Assembly (NCBI RefSeq): GCF_036013745.1
Contig: NZ_CP107880.1
Location: 4,712,001-4,776,000, forward strand
Direction: 5' to 3'
Source: Streptomyces sp. NBC_00483
GTDB taxonomy: Bacteria > Actinomycetota > Actinomycetes > Streptomycetales > Streptomycetaceae
Length of the DNA: 64,000 bases
Below, one piece after another: positions 42,315 to 51,616 of the stretch. Under the pieces are notes generated by a model that ran no database searches, was not told the origin of the DNA, and saw nothing but the letters and a program-made list of their open reading frames with translations. The position numbers and the translations under genes are program-made. Each line of letters starts with the position of its first letter. Positions within the stretch are counted from its first letter, which is position 1.

Positions 42315-43385
42315 TCACATGGCGGAGAGCTCCGCCGCCACCAGCTCGGCGATCTGCGCGGTGTTCAAAGCTGCGCCTTTGCGCAAATTGTCCCCGCAGA
42401 CGAAGAGTTCGAGCCCGGCCGGATCGTCGAGCGAACGCCGCACGCGGCCCACCCACGTCGGATCGGTGCCCACCACGTCGGCCGGCGTGGGGAATTCACC
42501 GGCGGCCGGATTGTCGAAGAGCACGACGCCCGGCGCGGTCGCGATGATCTCGCGCGCCCGGTCCACGGTGACCTCGTTCTCGAAGCGGGCGTGGACGGTG
42601 AGGGAGTGCGTGGTGACGACGGGCACCTGTACGCAGGTGACGGCGACCTTCAGGCCCGGCAGGCCGAGGATCTTGCGGGACTCGTCCCGCACCTTCATCT
42701 CCTCCGAGGACCAGCCGTCCTCGCACAGCGTGCCCGACCAGGGCACGACATTGAGCGCGACGGGCTCGAGGAAGGGCCCCGTCCGGTCGCCGACGGCCCG
42801 CCGCAGATCGCCGGGGGCGGTGCCGAGCTCCGAACCGGCCACGAGGGAGAGCTGCGCCCGCAGCGTCTCGATGCCGGCGTGGCCCGCGCCGCTCACCGCC
42901 TGATAACTGGACGCGACCAGCTCGCGCAGTCCGAACTCGGCGTGCAGCGCCCCGATCGCCACGATCATCGACAGCGTCGTGCAGTTGGGGTTGGCGATGA
43001 TGCCGCGCGGCCGCACGCGCGCGGCGTGCGGATTCACCTCGGGCACGACGAGCGGCACATCCGGGTCCATCCGGAATGCGGGCGAATTGTCCACCACCAC
43101 AACGCCCTTGGCGGCGGCGATGGGCGCCCACTGCGCGGACACCTCGACGGGTACGTCGAACATCGCGACGTCGACCCCGTCGAAGACGGACTCCTCCAGG
43201 GCGACGACCTCGACCTCCTCGCCGCGCACGGTGAGCTTGCGCCCCGCCGAGCGCGCGGAGGCCACGAGTCGGATCTCGCCCCAGATGTCCGCGTGCTGCG
43301 AAAGGATCTGCAGCAGAACGGCGCCGACGCTCCCGGTCGCTCCCACGACCGCGAGCGTCGGACGCCGCACGGGTGCCTCGGCCAT
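42315..43385 (-). CDS. aspartate-semialdehyde dehydrogenase
   Basis: This 356-residue enzyme reduces aspartyl phosphate to aspartate semialdehyde with NADPH in the lysine/threonine/methionine and diaminopimelate pathway. Visible are the NADP motif [16 protein letters not shown] near residue 13, the catalytic cysteine in NPNCTTL, and the base/substrate motifs [10 protein letters not shown] and RFENEVTV. The ATG at 43385 overlaps the aspartokinase stop by one base (TGATG), so the first two steps of the pathway are translationally coupled. Confidence 0.95.
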   Translation of the reverse strand: MAEAPVRRPTLAVVGATGSVGAVLLQILSQHADIWGEIRLVASARSAGRKLTVRGEEVEVVALEESVFDGVDVAMFDVPVEVSAQWAPIAAAKGVVVVDNSPAFRMDPDVPLVVPEVNPHAARVRPRGIIANPNCTTLSMIVAIGALHAEFGLRELVASSYQAVSGAGHAGIETLRAQLSLVAGSELGTAPGDLRRAVGDRTGPFLEPVALNVVPWSGTLCEDGWSSEEMKVRDESRKILGLPGLKVAVTCVQVPVVTTHSLTVHARFENEVTVDRAREIIATAPGVVLFDNPAAGEFPTPADVVGTDPTWVGRVRRSLDDPAGLELFVCGDNLRKGAALNTAQIAELVAAELSAM

Positions 43386-44671
43386 CAGCGGCCGGTGCCT
43401 CCGTAGACCACGGCCTCGTCGGAGTCCGAGTCGAGTCCGAAGGCGGAGTGCACGGCGCGCACGGCCTCGTTCACATCGTCGGCACGCGTGACGACAGAGA
43501 TGCGGATCTCGGAGGTCGAGATCAGCTCGATGTTCACGCCCGCGTCGGTGAGCGCCTCGAAGAAGCCCGCCGTGACGCCCGGGTTCGTCTTCATGCCGGC
43601 GCCGACGAGGGAGATCTTGGCGATCTGGTCGTCGTAACGCAGCGAGTCGAAGCCGACCGCGTCCTTCTGCTTCTCCAGGGCGTCGATGGCCTTGCGGCCC
43701 TCGGTCTTGGGGAGCGTGAAGGAGATGTCGGTCAGGCCCGTGGACGCGGCCGACACGTTCTGCACGATCATGTCGAGGTTGATCTGGGCGTCCGCGACGG
43801 CCCGGAAGAGCTTCGCGGCCTCGCCCGGCTTGTCCGGAACTCCGACGACGGTGATCTTCGCCTCGGAGGTGTCGTGCGCGACACCGGAGATGATGGCCTG
43901 CTCCACGCCCTTTTCCCCTTGCTGGTTCTTCTCGATCGGCTCGTTGCTGACCCACGTGCCCTTCAGCCCACTGAAGCTGGAGCGGACGTGGATCGGGATG
44001 TTGTACCGACGGGCGTACTCCACGCAGCGGTGGAGCAGCACCTTCGACCCGGAGCTGGCGAGCTCCAGCATGTCCTCGAAGGAGATCCAGTCGATCTTCC
44101 GCGCCTTCTTCACAACGCGCGGGTCGGCCGTGAACACGCCGTCGACGTCCGTGTAGATCTCGCAGACCTCGGCGTCGAGCGCGGCGGCGAGGGCGACAGC
44201 GGTGGTGTCGGATCCACCACGACCCAGGGTCGTGATGTTCTTGCCCTCCTGGCTGACGCCCTGGAACCCGGCGACGATGGCGATGTTGCCCTCGTCGATC
44301 GAGGTCCGGATGCGCCCCGGAGTGACGTCGATGATCCGTGCTTTGTTGTGGACCGAGTCGGTGATGACACCGGCCTGACTGCCCGTGAACGACTGGGCCT
44401 CGTGGCCCAGGTTTTTGATCGCCATCGCCAGCAAGGCCATGGAGATCCGCTCTCCGGCGGTCAGCAGCATGTCGAATTCGCGCCCGGCAGGGATCGGAGA
44501 TACCTGCCCGGCGAGATCGATCAACTCATCCGTCGTGTCACCCATCGCGGACACCACAACGACAACCTTGTTGCCGTTCTTCTTGGCGTCGACGATCCTC
44601 TTGGCGACCCGCTTGATGCCCTCGGCATCTGCTACGGAGGAGCCTCCGTACTTCTGCACGACAAGGCCCAC
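43385..44671 (-). CDS. aspartokinase (alpha chain)
   Basis: This 428-residue kinase phosphorylates aspartate, the first step towards lysine, threonine, methionine and diaminopimelate. The kinase domain begins with [20 protein letters not shown] and has the ATP/aspartate region [18 protein letters not shown]; two ACT domains follow (about 265-428, [20 protein letters not shown] and [20 protein letters not shown]) and give feedback control. The GTG at 44671 follows GAGGAG. An in-frame GTG at 43906, with AAGGGG upstream, could give a separate beta chain of 173 residues, as known in Corynebacterium. Confidence 0.95.
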   Translation of the reverse strand: MGLVVQKYGGSSVADAEGIKRVAKRIVDAKKNGNKVVVVVSAMGDTTDELIDLAGQVSPIPAGREFDMLLTAGERISMALLAMAIKNLGHEAQSFTGSQAGVITDSVHNKARIIDVTPGRIRTSIDEGNIAIVAGFQGVSQEGKNITTLGRGGSDTTAVALAAALDAEVCEIYTDVDGVFTADPRVVKKARKIDWISFEDMLELASSGSKVLLHRCVEYARRYNIPIHVRSSFSGLKGTWVSNEPIEKNQQGEKGVEQAIISGVAHDTSEAKITVVGVPDKPGEAAKLFRAVADAQINLDMIVQNVSAASTGLTDISFTLPKTEGRKAIDALEKQKDAVGFDSLRYDDQIAKISLVGAGMKTNPGVTAGFFEALTDAGVNIELISTSEIRISVVTRADDVNEAVRAVHSAFGLDSDSDEAVVYGGTGR

Positions 44672-44768
44672 GTGCGCTCCTCGCTCAGTCCGTCTGTCAC
44701 CGCATGTACGTATGCGCACTGCGGTCGGCTCAGTTTAACGAGCGGCCGAAATCCGCCCCGGCTATATC

Positions 44769-44782
44769 ACATCGTGAGATGT
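44769..44782. promoter_or_regulatory. palindrome upstream of aspartokinase
   Basis: ACATC-GTGA-GATGT is a 5-4-5 inverted repeat about 100 bp upstream of the ask start on the minus strand, within TATATCACATC. It could be a regulator site in the promoter region. It is short and could be chance. Confidence 0.35.
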
Positions 44783-44927
44783 CCCGCCCACGACCTGATC
44801 ACCCAGGTTTCCGTTTGCCGACATCCGGCCGCTCGGACAATCGCATGCCCAGACCCTGCCGGGGCAACCGGGTAAGTGGGGCGGGTCACACTCTTGACGC
44901 GGGAGCCGTGGTGGACGTTGCGCAGTT

Positions 44928-44948
44928 CCCCGCGCCCCTGTCGGGGCT
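44928..44948 (+). repeat. second type of Streptomyces intergenic repeat
   Basis: GTTGCGCAGTTCCCCGCGCC followed by CCTGTCGGGGC is a motif I remember as widespread in Streptomyces intergenic DNA. It abuts the stop codon of the DUF5063 gene on the minus strand and CCCCTGTCGGGG can fold, so it may act as its terminator. Confidence 0.6.
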
Positions 44949-45684
44949 ACTTCACCGGGCGGAGGCCCAGGGGGCCGGCGATCTCCTCTGCCATGACCTG
45001 GCCCGCCTCTTCCTCCAGCGTGCTCTCCGCCGACGAGAGCTCCTCGTCGGTGTCGAGGCCGTCGAGGTCTTCGAGTGGCTGGTTCAGGCGCACGTGGGCG
45101 ACGAGGGACTGCAGGGCGCGCAGCGTCGCGGAGGCGGTCGACCCCCAGTTGGAGAAGTACGAGAACTGCCACCACCACAGCGCCTCGGTGATCCGGCCCG
45201 CGCGATAATGCGCCATCCCGTGCCGCAGATCGGAGACGACGTCCGCCAGGTCGTCCGAGATCCGCGCGGCGACCGGCGCCTTGCGCGGCTCGTACGGGTC
45301 GAAGACCTCGGAGTACACGTCGACCGGGTCGAGCATCAAGGCGAGCCGCTCGCGCAGGTCGTCCATGTCCGGCTCGGCGCCCAGGTCCGGCTCGTAGCGC
45401 TCGTCCGGGAGGATGTCCTCGTGCGCGCCCAACCGGCCGCCGGCGAGCAGCAGTTGGGAGACCTCGAGCAGCAGGAAGGGCACGGCCGAGTCCGGCTCGT
45501 CGCCCTTCGCGATCTCGGTCACGGCCACGATGAACGACTCGACCTGGTCCGAGATCTGGACGGCGAAGTCGTCGGGGTCCTGGGTGGTGGAGTGCAGCGC
45601 GACCGCGTCGGGCGTCGACGGCTGCTGTGCCGTCGACGACTTCTGCGGCGTCGGCGACTTCTGTGGCGTTGGCGTCTTAGACAT
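44947..45684 (-). CDS. DUF5063 family protein
   Basis: This 245-residue soluble protein has a helical core (about 40-220) with [40 protein letters not shown] and [19 protein letters not shown], which fits DUF5063. The function is unknown. The first 25 residues repeat the pattern TPQKS and appear disordered. Its ATG overlaps the end of recR by 8 bases (ATGTCTAA), so it is translated from the recR transcript. Association with recR is a conserved actinobacterial neighbourhood as I recall. Confidence 0.8.
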   Translation of the reverse strand: MSKTPTPQKSPTPQKSSTAQQPSTPDAVALHSTTQDPDDFAVQISDQVESFIVAVTEIAKGDEPDSAVPFLLLEVSQLLLAGGRLGAHEDILPDERYEPDLGAEPDMDDLRERLALMLDPVDVYSEVFDPYEPRKAPVAARISDDLADVVSDLRHGMAHYRAGRITEALWWWQFSYFSNWGSTASATLRALQSLVAHVRLNQPLEDLDGLDTDEELSSAESTLEEEAGQVMAEEIAGPLGLRPVK

Positions 45685-46276
45685 CTAGGAGTCTTCTCCC
45701 CTCGAAGGCGCGGCCGAGGGTCACCTCGTCCGCGTACTCCAGGTCGCCCCCGACGGGGAGGCCGCTGGCCAGGCGGGTGACCTTGAGGCCCATGGGCTTG
45801 ATCATGCGGGCGAGGTACGTCGCTGTGGCCTCGCCCTCGAGGTTCGGGTCGGTGGCGAGGATGAGCTCGGTGACCGTGCCGTCCGCGAGGCGGGCGAGAA
45901 GTTCCCTTATCCGCAGATCGTCGGGTCCGACGCCCTCGATCGGGCTGATCGCGCCGCCGAGCACGTGGTACCGCCCGCGGAACTCACGGGTGCGCTCGAT
46001 CGCGACGACGTCCTTGGGCTCCTCCACGACACAGATCACGGAACCGTCCCGCCGCGGGTCGCGGCAGATGTTGCACAGCTCCTCCTGCGCGACGTTGCCA
46101 CACGTCGCACAGAAGCGGACCTTCGCCTTGACCTCCATCAGGGCCTGCGCGAGCCGCCGTACGTCGGTGGGCTCGGCCTGCAGGATGTGGAAGGCGATCC
46201 GCTGCGCGCTCTTGGGACCGACGCCGGGCAGCCTGCCCAACTCGTCGATGAGGTCCTGGACCACGCCTTCGTACAC
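45677..46276 (-). CDS. recombination protein RecR
   Basis: This 199-residue protein acts with RecO in loading RecA for gap repair. The features are a helix-hairpin-helix ([17 protein letters not shown]), a C4 zinc finger ([20 protein letters not shown]) and a Toprim domain ([20 protein letters not shown] to IRELLARL). Length and order are those of RecR throughout bacteria. It is transcribed with ybaB upstream and DUF5063 downstream. Confidence 0.97.
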   Translation of the reverse strand: MYEGVVQDLIDELGRLPGVGPKSAQRIAFHILQAEPTDVRRLAQALMEVKAKVRFCATCGNVAQEELCNICRDPRRDGSVICVVEEPKDVVAIERTREFRGRYHVLGGAISPIEGVGPDDLRIRELLARLADGTVTELILATDPNLEGEATATYLARMIKPMGLKVTRLASGLPVGGDLEYADEVTLGRAFEGRRLLDV

Positions 46277-46347
46277 GGATTGCCTTCGCCTTCAGGTCGT
46301 CGTCTGCGGATGCTGCGTCTTGGTACGTACGGTAGTTGGCGGCGGGG

Positions 46348-46692
46348 TCAGAAGGGGAGACCCGGAATGCCGCTGCCGCCGCCGAGTCCCTGGGCGAGCG
46401 GGCCGAGCTTCTGCTGCTGGAGGTTCTGCGCGTTCTCGTTGGCCGCGGCCACCGCCGCGACCACCAGGTCGGCGAGGGTCTCGGTGTCCTCCGGGTCGAC
46501 CGCCTTCGGGTCGATCACGAGGCCCCGCAGTTCACCGCCGCCGGTCACCGTCGCCTTGACGAGACCGCCGCCCGCCTGGCCGTCGACCTCGGTCTGCGCC
46601 AGCTCTTCCTGAGCCTTCGCGAGGTCCTGCTGCATCTTCTGGGCCTGCTCGAGCAGCTGCTGCATATTGGGCTGGCCACCACCGGGGATCAC
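46348..46692 (-). CDS. YbaB/EbfC nucleoid-associated protein
   Basis: This 114-residue protein belongs to the YbaB/EbfC family of small DNA-binding dimers. It has the pattern [20 protein letters not shown], then [18 protein letters not shown] and a final helix with [14 protein letters not shown]. It is often encoded just before recR, as here with a 71-bp gap. The GTG at 46692 has an AGGAG site 5 bases upstream. Confidence 0.93.
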   Translation of the reverse strand: MIPGGGQPNMQQLLEQAQKMQQDLAKAQEELAQTEVDGQAGGGLVKATVTGGGELRGLVIDPKAVDPEDTETLADLVVAAVAAANENAQNLQQQKLGPLAQGLGGGSGIPGLPF

Positions 46693-47040
46693 GATCAGCT
46701 CCTGTTCCGGTCCGCTTCCGGTCCGTCCACGTCGTCGAGGCGGGGCGTATTTCCGCGACGGATGTCCGCCGATGCCCCTGGATCCGAGCCTACGTGGTCG
46801 GGGGGCCGCCCGCCCCGGTGACCTGAAGCCTCACGGGGCATGCGCGACCCCATTTCCGCTCTGCACTCTTTCGAGTGAGATGGGTTGCTTTCCATACCTG
46901 ATGCGGGACCACTTCCGGGCGGAGATCCGGTGAAAACTGGGGTTCGGCCACCCGTTGGGCGGTAGGAAGATGCTGCACATCAGGCCCTGACGACGAGTGC
47001 GGGGCCTCGCCCCAGCCGTGATCTGTCGAGGGAGTTCCGG
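46693..47040. other. divergent promoter region between ybaB and SLATT gene
   Basis: No gene is seen in these 348 bp. Near its middle CACTC-TTTC-GAGTG at 46864-46877 forms a short inverted repeat. The region should carry the promoter of the ybaB-recR-DUF5063 unit on one strand and of the SLATT gene on the other. Confidence 0.5.
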
Positions 47041-47805
47041 GTGAGTCAGCCGGAGATGCAGCCCGAAGGTGCGCCCCAGGAGGGGGCGGGCTCGGGCGAG
47101 GACGGCGACCGGGGCGGCGGCGGCAAGAGGGTTCCCCGGCAGGGCGACCTCACCGGCCGGGCGCTCCCGCTCGGCGACTGGAGCGAACCCGCCGAGCGGC
47201 TCGACGAGCTGTACCGCTGGGTCGAGCAGGGCGCCCTGCGCACGGCGGACTGGTACCTCTCGGACCGGGTGTGGAAGCGGAGGGCCGCGCGGGCGCTGCG
47301 TACGGGCACGGTGCTGGGTGCGGTCTGCGGCGGGGTGCTGCCGCTGCTCGACCTGACGGGCGTGCTCACCGGCGCGGCCCCCTGGGGGTATCTGTCGCTG
47401 CTGCTCGCGGTGGCGTGCGTCGCGTGCGACCGGTATTTCGGTCTGACGTCCGGCTGGATACGGGATGTGGCCACGGCGCAGGCCGTGCAGCGGCGGTTGC
47501 AGGTGCTTCAGTTCGACTGGGCCTCGGAGAACGTACGAGAGGTGCTCGGGCCGACCGAGGGCACCGCCAGCGAGGCGGCCGAGCGGTGCCTCGGGGTGCT
47601 GCGGCGGTTCTCGGACGACGTGACGGAGCTGGTGCGGGCCGAGACGGCGGACTGGATGGTGGAGTTCAAGTCCGGCCCCGCGCCCTTGACCATGCAGGCC
47701 TCCGTCCCGGCCGCCCGCCCGGCCGACCAGCCGACCAACCGCTTCCCGCTGCCGCCGGGCACCCGCCCCAACATGCCGCGCCAGCGCCCACCGGAGCCGC
47801 GGTAG
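47041..47805 (+). CDS. SLATT domain membrane protein
   Basis: This 254-residue protein has the SLATT arrangement: a helical start (AERLDELYRWVEQGALRTAD), two membrane helices (about 108-145, TGTVLGAVCGGVLPLLDLTG and LSLLLAVACVACD) and a helical C-terminal segment (TAQAVQRRLQVLQFDWASEN). A Pro/Arg-rich tail follows. SLATT proteins were proposed to form pores in nucleotide-signal conflict systems; this solitary core version may have another role. It starts with GTG after a GAGGGAG site. The N-terminal 40 residues are disordered. Confidence 0.7.
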   Translation: MSQPEMQPEGAPQEGAGSGEDGDRGGGGKRVPRQGDLTGRALPLGDWSEPAERLDELYRWVEQGALRTADWYLSDRVWKRRAARALRTGTVLGAVCGGVLPLLDLTGVLTGAAPWGYLSLLLAVACVACDRYFGLTSGWIRDVATAQAVQRRLQVLQFDWASENVREVLGPTEGTASEAAERCLGVLRRFSDDVTELVRAETADWMVEFKSGPAPLTMQASVPAARPADQPTNRFPLPPGTRPNMPRQRPPEPR

Positions 47806-47810
47806 CTCTT

Positions 47811-47845
47811 TCCAGCCCCGCCGGCGATTGAGGCGCGGAGCCCCG
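47811..47845 (-). repeat. Streptomyces GC-rich interspersed repeat, truncated
   Basis: TCCAGCCCCGCCGGCGATTG followed by AGGCGCGGAGCCCC is the minus-orientation copy of the repeat at 40184 and 59657. It fills the convergent junction between the SLATT gene and the gene ending at 47879. Confidence 0.8.
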
Positions 47846-47878
47846 TGGCGTGAGAGCGGTCGGCCGCAACAGTTCCGG

Positions 47879-48529
47879 TCAGCTGAAGATGAGCATGGAG
47901 CTCTGCGCCAGACTCCGCGTAGCCGCCTGGTGAAGCCCCAGCCAGACGTGCCGCTCCCGGGCGAACGGACTGTCGTCCAACGGCACCGCCGCAGCCGGCT
48001 CCTCCAACGACGTCGGCGCAACCGGCGGAGCCGGCGGCCGCGGCGGATTCCCCGGATCGATCCCAATCGCCGGCGCCACGAACTCCAACTCCCGCAGCAG
48101 CGCATGGCACGACCCCAACGGCCCGCCCCCCGCCAGGAGTTCGTCGTTGGACAACGGCTCGGGAAAGTCCACGGGCACGTACGCCCCCGCATGGTCGTAA
48201 TGCCAGACCAGATGGGAACTCTGGGCCGTCGACTCGAACATCTCCAGCAACTGCTCGTAGTCACCGCCCAGTTCGTCGACCGGCGTCACGGCGAGGCCAC
48301 AGATCTGCAAGAGGTACGCCCGGCGCAGGAAGTGCAGCGCGTCGTAGTCGAAGCCCGCGATCGGGGCCACGTCCCCGGACAGGCCCGGCATGTACGCGTG
48401 GACCGGAACCGGTGGCAGTCCTGCCTCGTTCAACGCTTTGTCGTAGAGCGCGAGTTCGTCGGCGAACGGATTCTCGGGGCTGTGGCACAGCACGTCGACC
48501 AGGGGGACGAGCCACAGGTCACAGGCCAA
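47879..48529 (-). CDS. conserved hypothetical protein
   Basis: I do not recognise this 216-residue soluble protein. The N-terminal half has MACDLWLVPLVDVLCHSPEN and a helix-rich part with FDYDALHFLRRAYLLQICGL. The middle contains SSHLVWHYDHAGAYVPVDFP and a Pro-rich linker, and the C-terminus is ARERHVWLGLHQAATRSLAQ. There is no signal peptide. It stands alone between convergent and co-oriented genes with a 125-bp upstream gap. The ATG at 48529 follows weak Shine-Dalgarno sequence. Possible immunity or metabolic function cannot be judged. Confidence 0.7.
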   Translation of the reverse strand: MACDLWLVPLVDVLCHSPENPFADELALYDKALNEAGLPPVPVHAYMPGLSGDVAPIAGFDYDALHFLRRAYLLQICGLAVTPVDELGGDYEQLLEMFESTAQSSHLVWHYDHAGAYVPVDFPEPLSNDELLAGGGPLGSCHALLRELEFVAPAIGIDPGNPPRPPAPPVAPTSLEEPAAAVPLDDSPFARERHVWLGLHQAATRSLAQSSMLIFS

Positions 48530-48654
48530 GGGGGCTCCTCAGTGCTCCGGATCGCTCCGGCGCGATGGACGGTATCGGCGTCAAAACCAGGGTAGTGCGA
48601 TGCGCGGCAGGGTTGACCTGTCTTGCGCCTACCCGTTGTCCCCGCTCTACCCGC

Positions 48655-49338
48655 TCAGTTGCCTGTCAGAGCCTCGATCAAGGAAAGCGAGTCGTCGTTG
48701 TACGAGGCGATGAGCGCGTGCGCGGCGTCGGAGTCGCGGTCCACGAGCGCGTCGACCAGTTCGCAGTGGCCCGACCACAGCCGGCCCCTGAGGTCGCCCG
48801 CGGCGCGCAGGTGCGGGACCGCGCACATCCAGGACTGGACGCGCAGGCGGTGGAAGAAGTCGGAGAGGTACGGGTTGCCGAAGAGGGCGGAGAGCTCGCG
48901 CCAGAAACGCAGGTCGTAGCCGATGAGCACGTTCAGGTCACCCGCTCCCGCCGCACGGGACGCCTCCTCGCCGCGGCGGCGGACCCCGGCGAGGTCGGCG
49001 GCGGTCTGCGGGGCGCGGGACGGGTCCGCGGCGAGGCCGCGGAAGATTCCGTCCGCGACGAGGCTGCGGGCCTCGATCATCGCCCGGTAGTCCGCGAACG
49101 AGTACTCGTGGACACGGAAGCCGCGGTGCTGCGCGGAGTCCAGGAGGCCCTGGGCGCTCAGGTCGACGAGGGCCTCGCGGACGGGGGTGGCCGACACCCC
49201 GTACCCCTCGGCGATCTCCTTGACGGTGAACTCCTGGCCGGGGCTGAGGCGTCCCGCCAGGATCTCGTCGCGCAGCGCGTCCGCGATCTGCTGGCGCAGG
49301 GTGGAGCGGGTGACGGCGGGGCCGTCAGATACGGGCAC
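48655..49338 (-). CDS. GntR family regulator, FadR subfamily
   Basis: This 227-residue regulator has a winged helix-turn-helix (TLRQQIADALRDEILAGRLS, then TVKEIAEGYGVSATPVREAL, about 10-75) and an FCD effector domain (about 90-215) with metal-binding histidines plausible in HLRAAGDLRG and HCELVDALVD. The family controls metabolism of organic acids or amino acids. It is downstream of an aminotransferase gene but separated from it by a very strong terminator, so they may be linked only by regulation. Start GTG at 49338. Confidence 0.9.
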   Translation of the reverse strand: MPVSDGPAVTRSTLRQQIADALRDEILAGRLSPGQEFTVKEIAEGYGVSATPVREALVDLSAQGLLDSAQHRGFRVHEYSFADYRAMIEARSLVADGIFRGLAADPSRAPQTAADLAGVRRRGEEASRAAGAGDLNVLIGYDLRFWRELSALFGNPYLSDFFHRLRVQSWMCAVPHLRAAGDLRGRLWSGHCELVDALVDRDSDAAHALIASYNDDSLSLIEALTGN

Positions 49339-49414
49339 GGGTCGGGTCCCCCGGTTCGGCTGGCGTGGTCGTGCGGTGTGGTGTGGCTGGTTAGGTTACG
49401 CCTGCGGATTCCGG

Positions 49415-49463
49415 GGCGGGGGCGGGTGGTGGCCGAGGCACTCGGCCACCACCCGCCCCCGCC
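49415..49463. terminator. 23-bp perfect hairpin
   Basis: A 23-bp perfectly paired stem (left arm 49415-49437, right arm 49441-49463) with a 3-base loop GCA lies 10 bp past the aminotransferase stop. It is the longest uninterrupted stem in the window and should isolate the aminotransferase from the GntR gene. Confidence 0.88.
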
Positions 49464-49472
49464 ACCCGCGAA

Positions 49473-50828
49473 CTACGCCACGTGTTCGTCCGCCACCGTC
49501 AGCGCCGCGTCCAGCGCCGAGAGGCCCTCCTTGGCCTCCGATTCCGTGATGTTGAGGGCCGGGACGACGTGTGTGCGGTTCATGTTGATGAAGGGCCACA
49601 GGCCGTTCGCCTTGGCGGCGGCGCCGAACGCCGCCATCGGGGCGTTCGCCTCACCGGCCGCGTTGTACGGGACGAGGGGCTCGCGCGTGGAGCGGTCACG
49701 TACGAGCTCCAGGGCCCAGAACATGCCGACGCCGCGCACCTCGCCCACGGACGGGTGCCGCTCGGCCAGGTCGCGGAGGGCCGGCTCGATGATCTCGGAG
49801 CCGAGCTTCGCGGCGTGCTCGACGATGCCCTCCTCCTCCATCACGTTGATCGTGGCGACGGCCGCCGCGCAGGCCAGCGGGTGACCCGAGTACGTCAGGC
49901 CACCCGGGTACGGGCGCTTCGCGAACGTTTCGGCGATGGCCCCCGAGATCGCTACGCCGCCCAGCGGGACGTAACCCGAGTTCACGCCCTTCGCGAAGGT
50001 CAGGAGGTCCGGCGTCACGTCGTACAGGTCGGCCGCGAACCACTTGCCCGTACGCCCGAAGCCCGCCATGACCTCGTCGAGGATGAAGACGATGCCGTAG
50101 CGGTCGCAGATTTCGCGGACGCCGGCGAGGTAGCCCTTCGGCGGGAGCATGATGCCCGCCGTGCCCGGCACCGTCTCCAGGATGATCGCCGCGATGGTCC
50201 CCGGGCCCTCGAACTGGATCGTGGATTCCAGGTGCTCCAGGGCGCGGGCGCACTCCTGCTCCTCCGTCTCCGCGTAGAAGCGCGAGCGGTAGAGGAAGGG
50301 GGCCCAGAAGCGGACGACCCCGGCGGTGCCGGTGTCGCTGGCCCAACGGCGCGGGTCGCCGGTCGCGTTGATGGCCTGCTGGGTGCCGCCGTGGTACGAG
50401 CGGTACGCGGACAGGACCTTCGGGCGGCCCGTGTGCAGACGGGCCATGCGAAGGGCGTGCTCGACCGCGTCGGCGCCGGCGTTCGTGAAGAAGATCTTGT
50501 CGAGGTCACCGGGAGTGCGCTCGGCGATGAGGCGTGCGGCCTCGGAGCGCGACTCGATGGCGAAGGCCGGGGCGAAGGTCGTCATCTTCCCCGCCTGCTC
50601 CTGGATCGCCGCGACGACCTTCGGGTGCTGGTACCCGATGTTCGTGTAGACGAGGCCGGAGGTGAAGTCGAGGTAGCGGTTTCCGTCGTAGTCCCAGAAG
50701 TAGGAGCCTTCGGCGCCGGCGACGGCCAGCGGGTCGATCAGCTCCTGTGCCGACCAGGAGTGGAAGACGTGCTTGCGGTCCGCGGCCTTCACGGCGGCGC
50801 CGACCTGGGGATTCGGCTGAGGGGTCAT
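49473..50828 (-). CDS. class III aminotransferase (PLP-dependent)
   Basis: This 451-residue enzyme has the class III fold: an N-terminal WDYDGNRYLDFTSGLVYTNI, the phosphate-binding TNAGADAVEHALRMAR, the aspartate in ILDEVMAGFGRTGKW and the catalytic lysine in TFAKGVNSGYVPLGG. The family transfers amino groups from omega- or beta-amino acids to a keto acid; the exact substrate is not readable. The ATG at 50828 is chosen because it begins the homologous region; ribosome site is weak. The nearest gene in the same direction is the GntR regulator. Confidence 0.9.
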   Translation of the reverse strand: MTPQPNPQVGAAVKAADRKHVFHSWSAQELIDPLAVAGAEGSYFWDYDGNRYLDFTSGLVYTNIGYQHPKVVAAIQEQAGKMTTFAPAFAIESRSEAARLIAERTPGDLDKIFFTNAGADAVEHALRMARLHTGRPKVLSAYRSYHGGTQQAINATGDPRRWASDTGTAGVVRFWAPFLYRSRFYAETEEQECARALEHLESTIQFEGPGTIAAIILETVPGTAGIMLPPKGYLAGVREICDRYGIVFILDEVMAGFGRTGKWFAADLYDVTPDLLTFAKGVNSGYVPLGGVAISGAIAETFAKRPYPGGLTYSGHPLACAAAVATINVMEEEGIVEHAAKLGSEIIEPALRDLAERHPSVGEVRGVGMFWALELVRDRSTREPLVPYNAAGEANAPMAAFGAAAKANGLWPFINMNRTHVVPALNITESEAKEGLSALDAALTVADEHVA

Positions 50829-51017
50829 GGGGCCGAGGGTAAATGCGCGATGCACCGGCACACCATCGGCGTCCTGTCTGTGGGACGCCGTCGAACCCGA
50901 CAACCTGTCGCCCCGCACCGGAACCGCACCACGACGCCCCCTGTGAAGCCCGCTCCAGGACCCCTCCTGAGCTGCTTTTAGCGTGGCGTTAGGAAACCGT
51001 CGGGCAGGCTGGTCCGC

Positions 51018-51527
51018 ATGAGACAGCCGATCGCGCACCGCTGGCGCAACGTAGCCGTGACCGCGGCCTGGGTCGCCGTGGGAACGGCCGCGGGCGCCCT
51101 CGGCGCCTGGCAGCTTGCGGGCACCGACGCGAACGCCGGGACCGGCACCCACGGACATCCCCTCGACGACGCGGCGGTGCACCGCGCCCTGGCGTCGGCG
51201 CAGGCGTCGACACCCCGCGCCGACACCTCCTCCGACGCCCCGGCCCCCGCCGACCAGCGCCGCACACTCCGCTTCACGGGCGGCTCCGCGACGGTCGAGT
51301 GCGGGGCGGACGGCAGCGTCTACCTGGTGTCGTGGAGCCCCTCGGACGGCTACGAGATCGATGACGACGACGTCGTACGCGGACCTGGCCGCGTGGCCCG
51401 GCTCGAGGCGGAGCCCTCCGACGACGATGACGGCCCCGACCGGCACTACGAGATCCGGTGTGCGGCGGGCTCCGGCACGCCCAAGGCCGTACTGGTCCCC
51501 GACCACGACGATGACGACGACGACTGA
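51018..51527 (+). CDS. acidic membrane-anchored or secreted protein upstream of a two-component system
   Basis: This 169-residue protein has a hydrophobic helix near the start (VAVTAAWVAVGTAAGALGAW, about 13-32), a linker rich in Ala, Thr and Asp, and a beta-rich domain (TLRFTGGSATVECGADGSVY, YLVSWSPSDGYEID) with Asp clusters (DDDD in three places). The end is a run of seven aspartates with a histidine, which could bind cations. I do not recognise the family. It precedes a response regulator gene by 90 bp in the same direction and may be the signal-facing partner of that system. Confidence 0.65.
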   Translation: MRQPIAHRWRNVAVTAAWVAVGTAAGALGAWQLAGTDANAGTGTHGHPLDDAAVHRALASAQASTPRADTSSDAPAPADQRRTLRFTGGSATVECGADGSVYLVSWSPSDGYEIDDDDVVRGPGRVARLEAEPSDDDDGPDRHYEIRCAAGSGTPKAVLVPDHDDDDDD

Positions 51528-51573
51528 CGCCGGGACGACGACCGACACCGGGACGACGACCGACACCAAAAGG
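51523..51573 (+). repeat. 18-bp tandem repeat over the stop codon
   Basis: ACCGACACCGGGACGACG is present at 51541-51558, with a variant at 51523-51540 and a partial third copy. The variant carries TGA in place of CGA and so supplies the stop codon of the acidic protein; without that change the frame would continue with Asp/Thr/Gly repeats. Confidence 0.75.
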
Positions 51574-51616
51574 ACCCGGTCGGGGGCGCTCCGACGCACC
51601 CACTTACGGTGATCAA

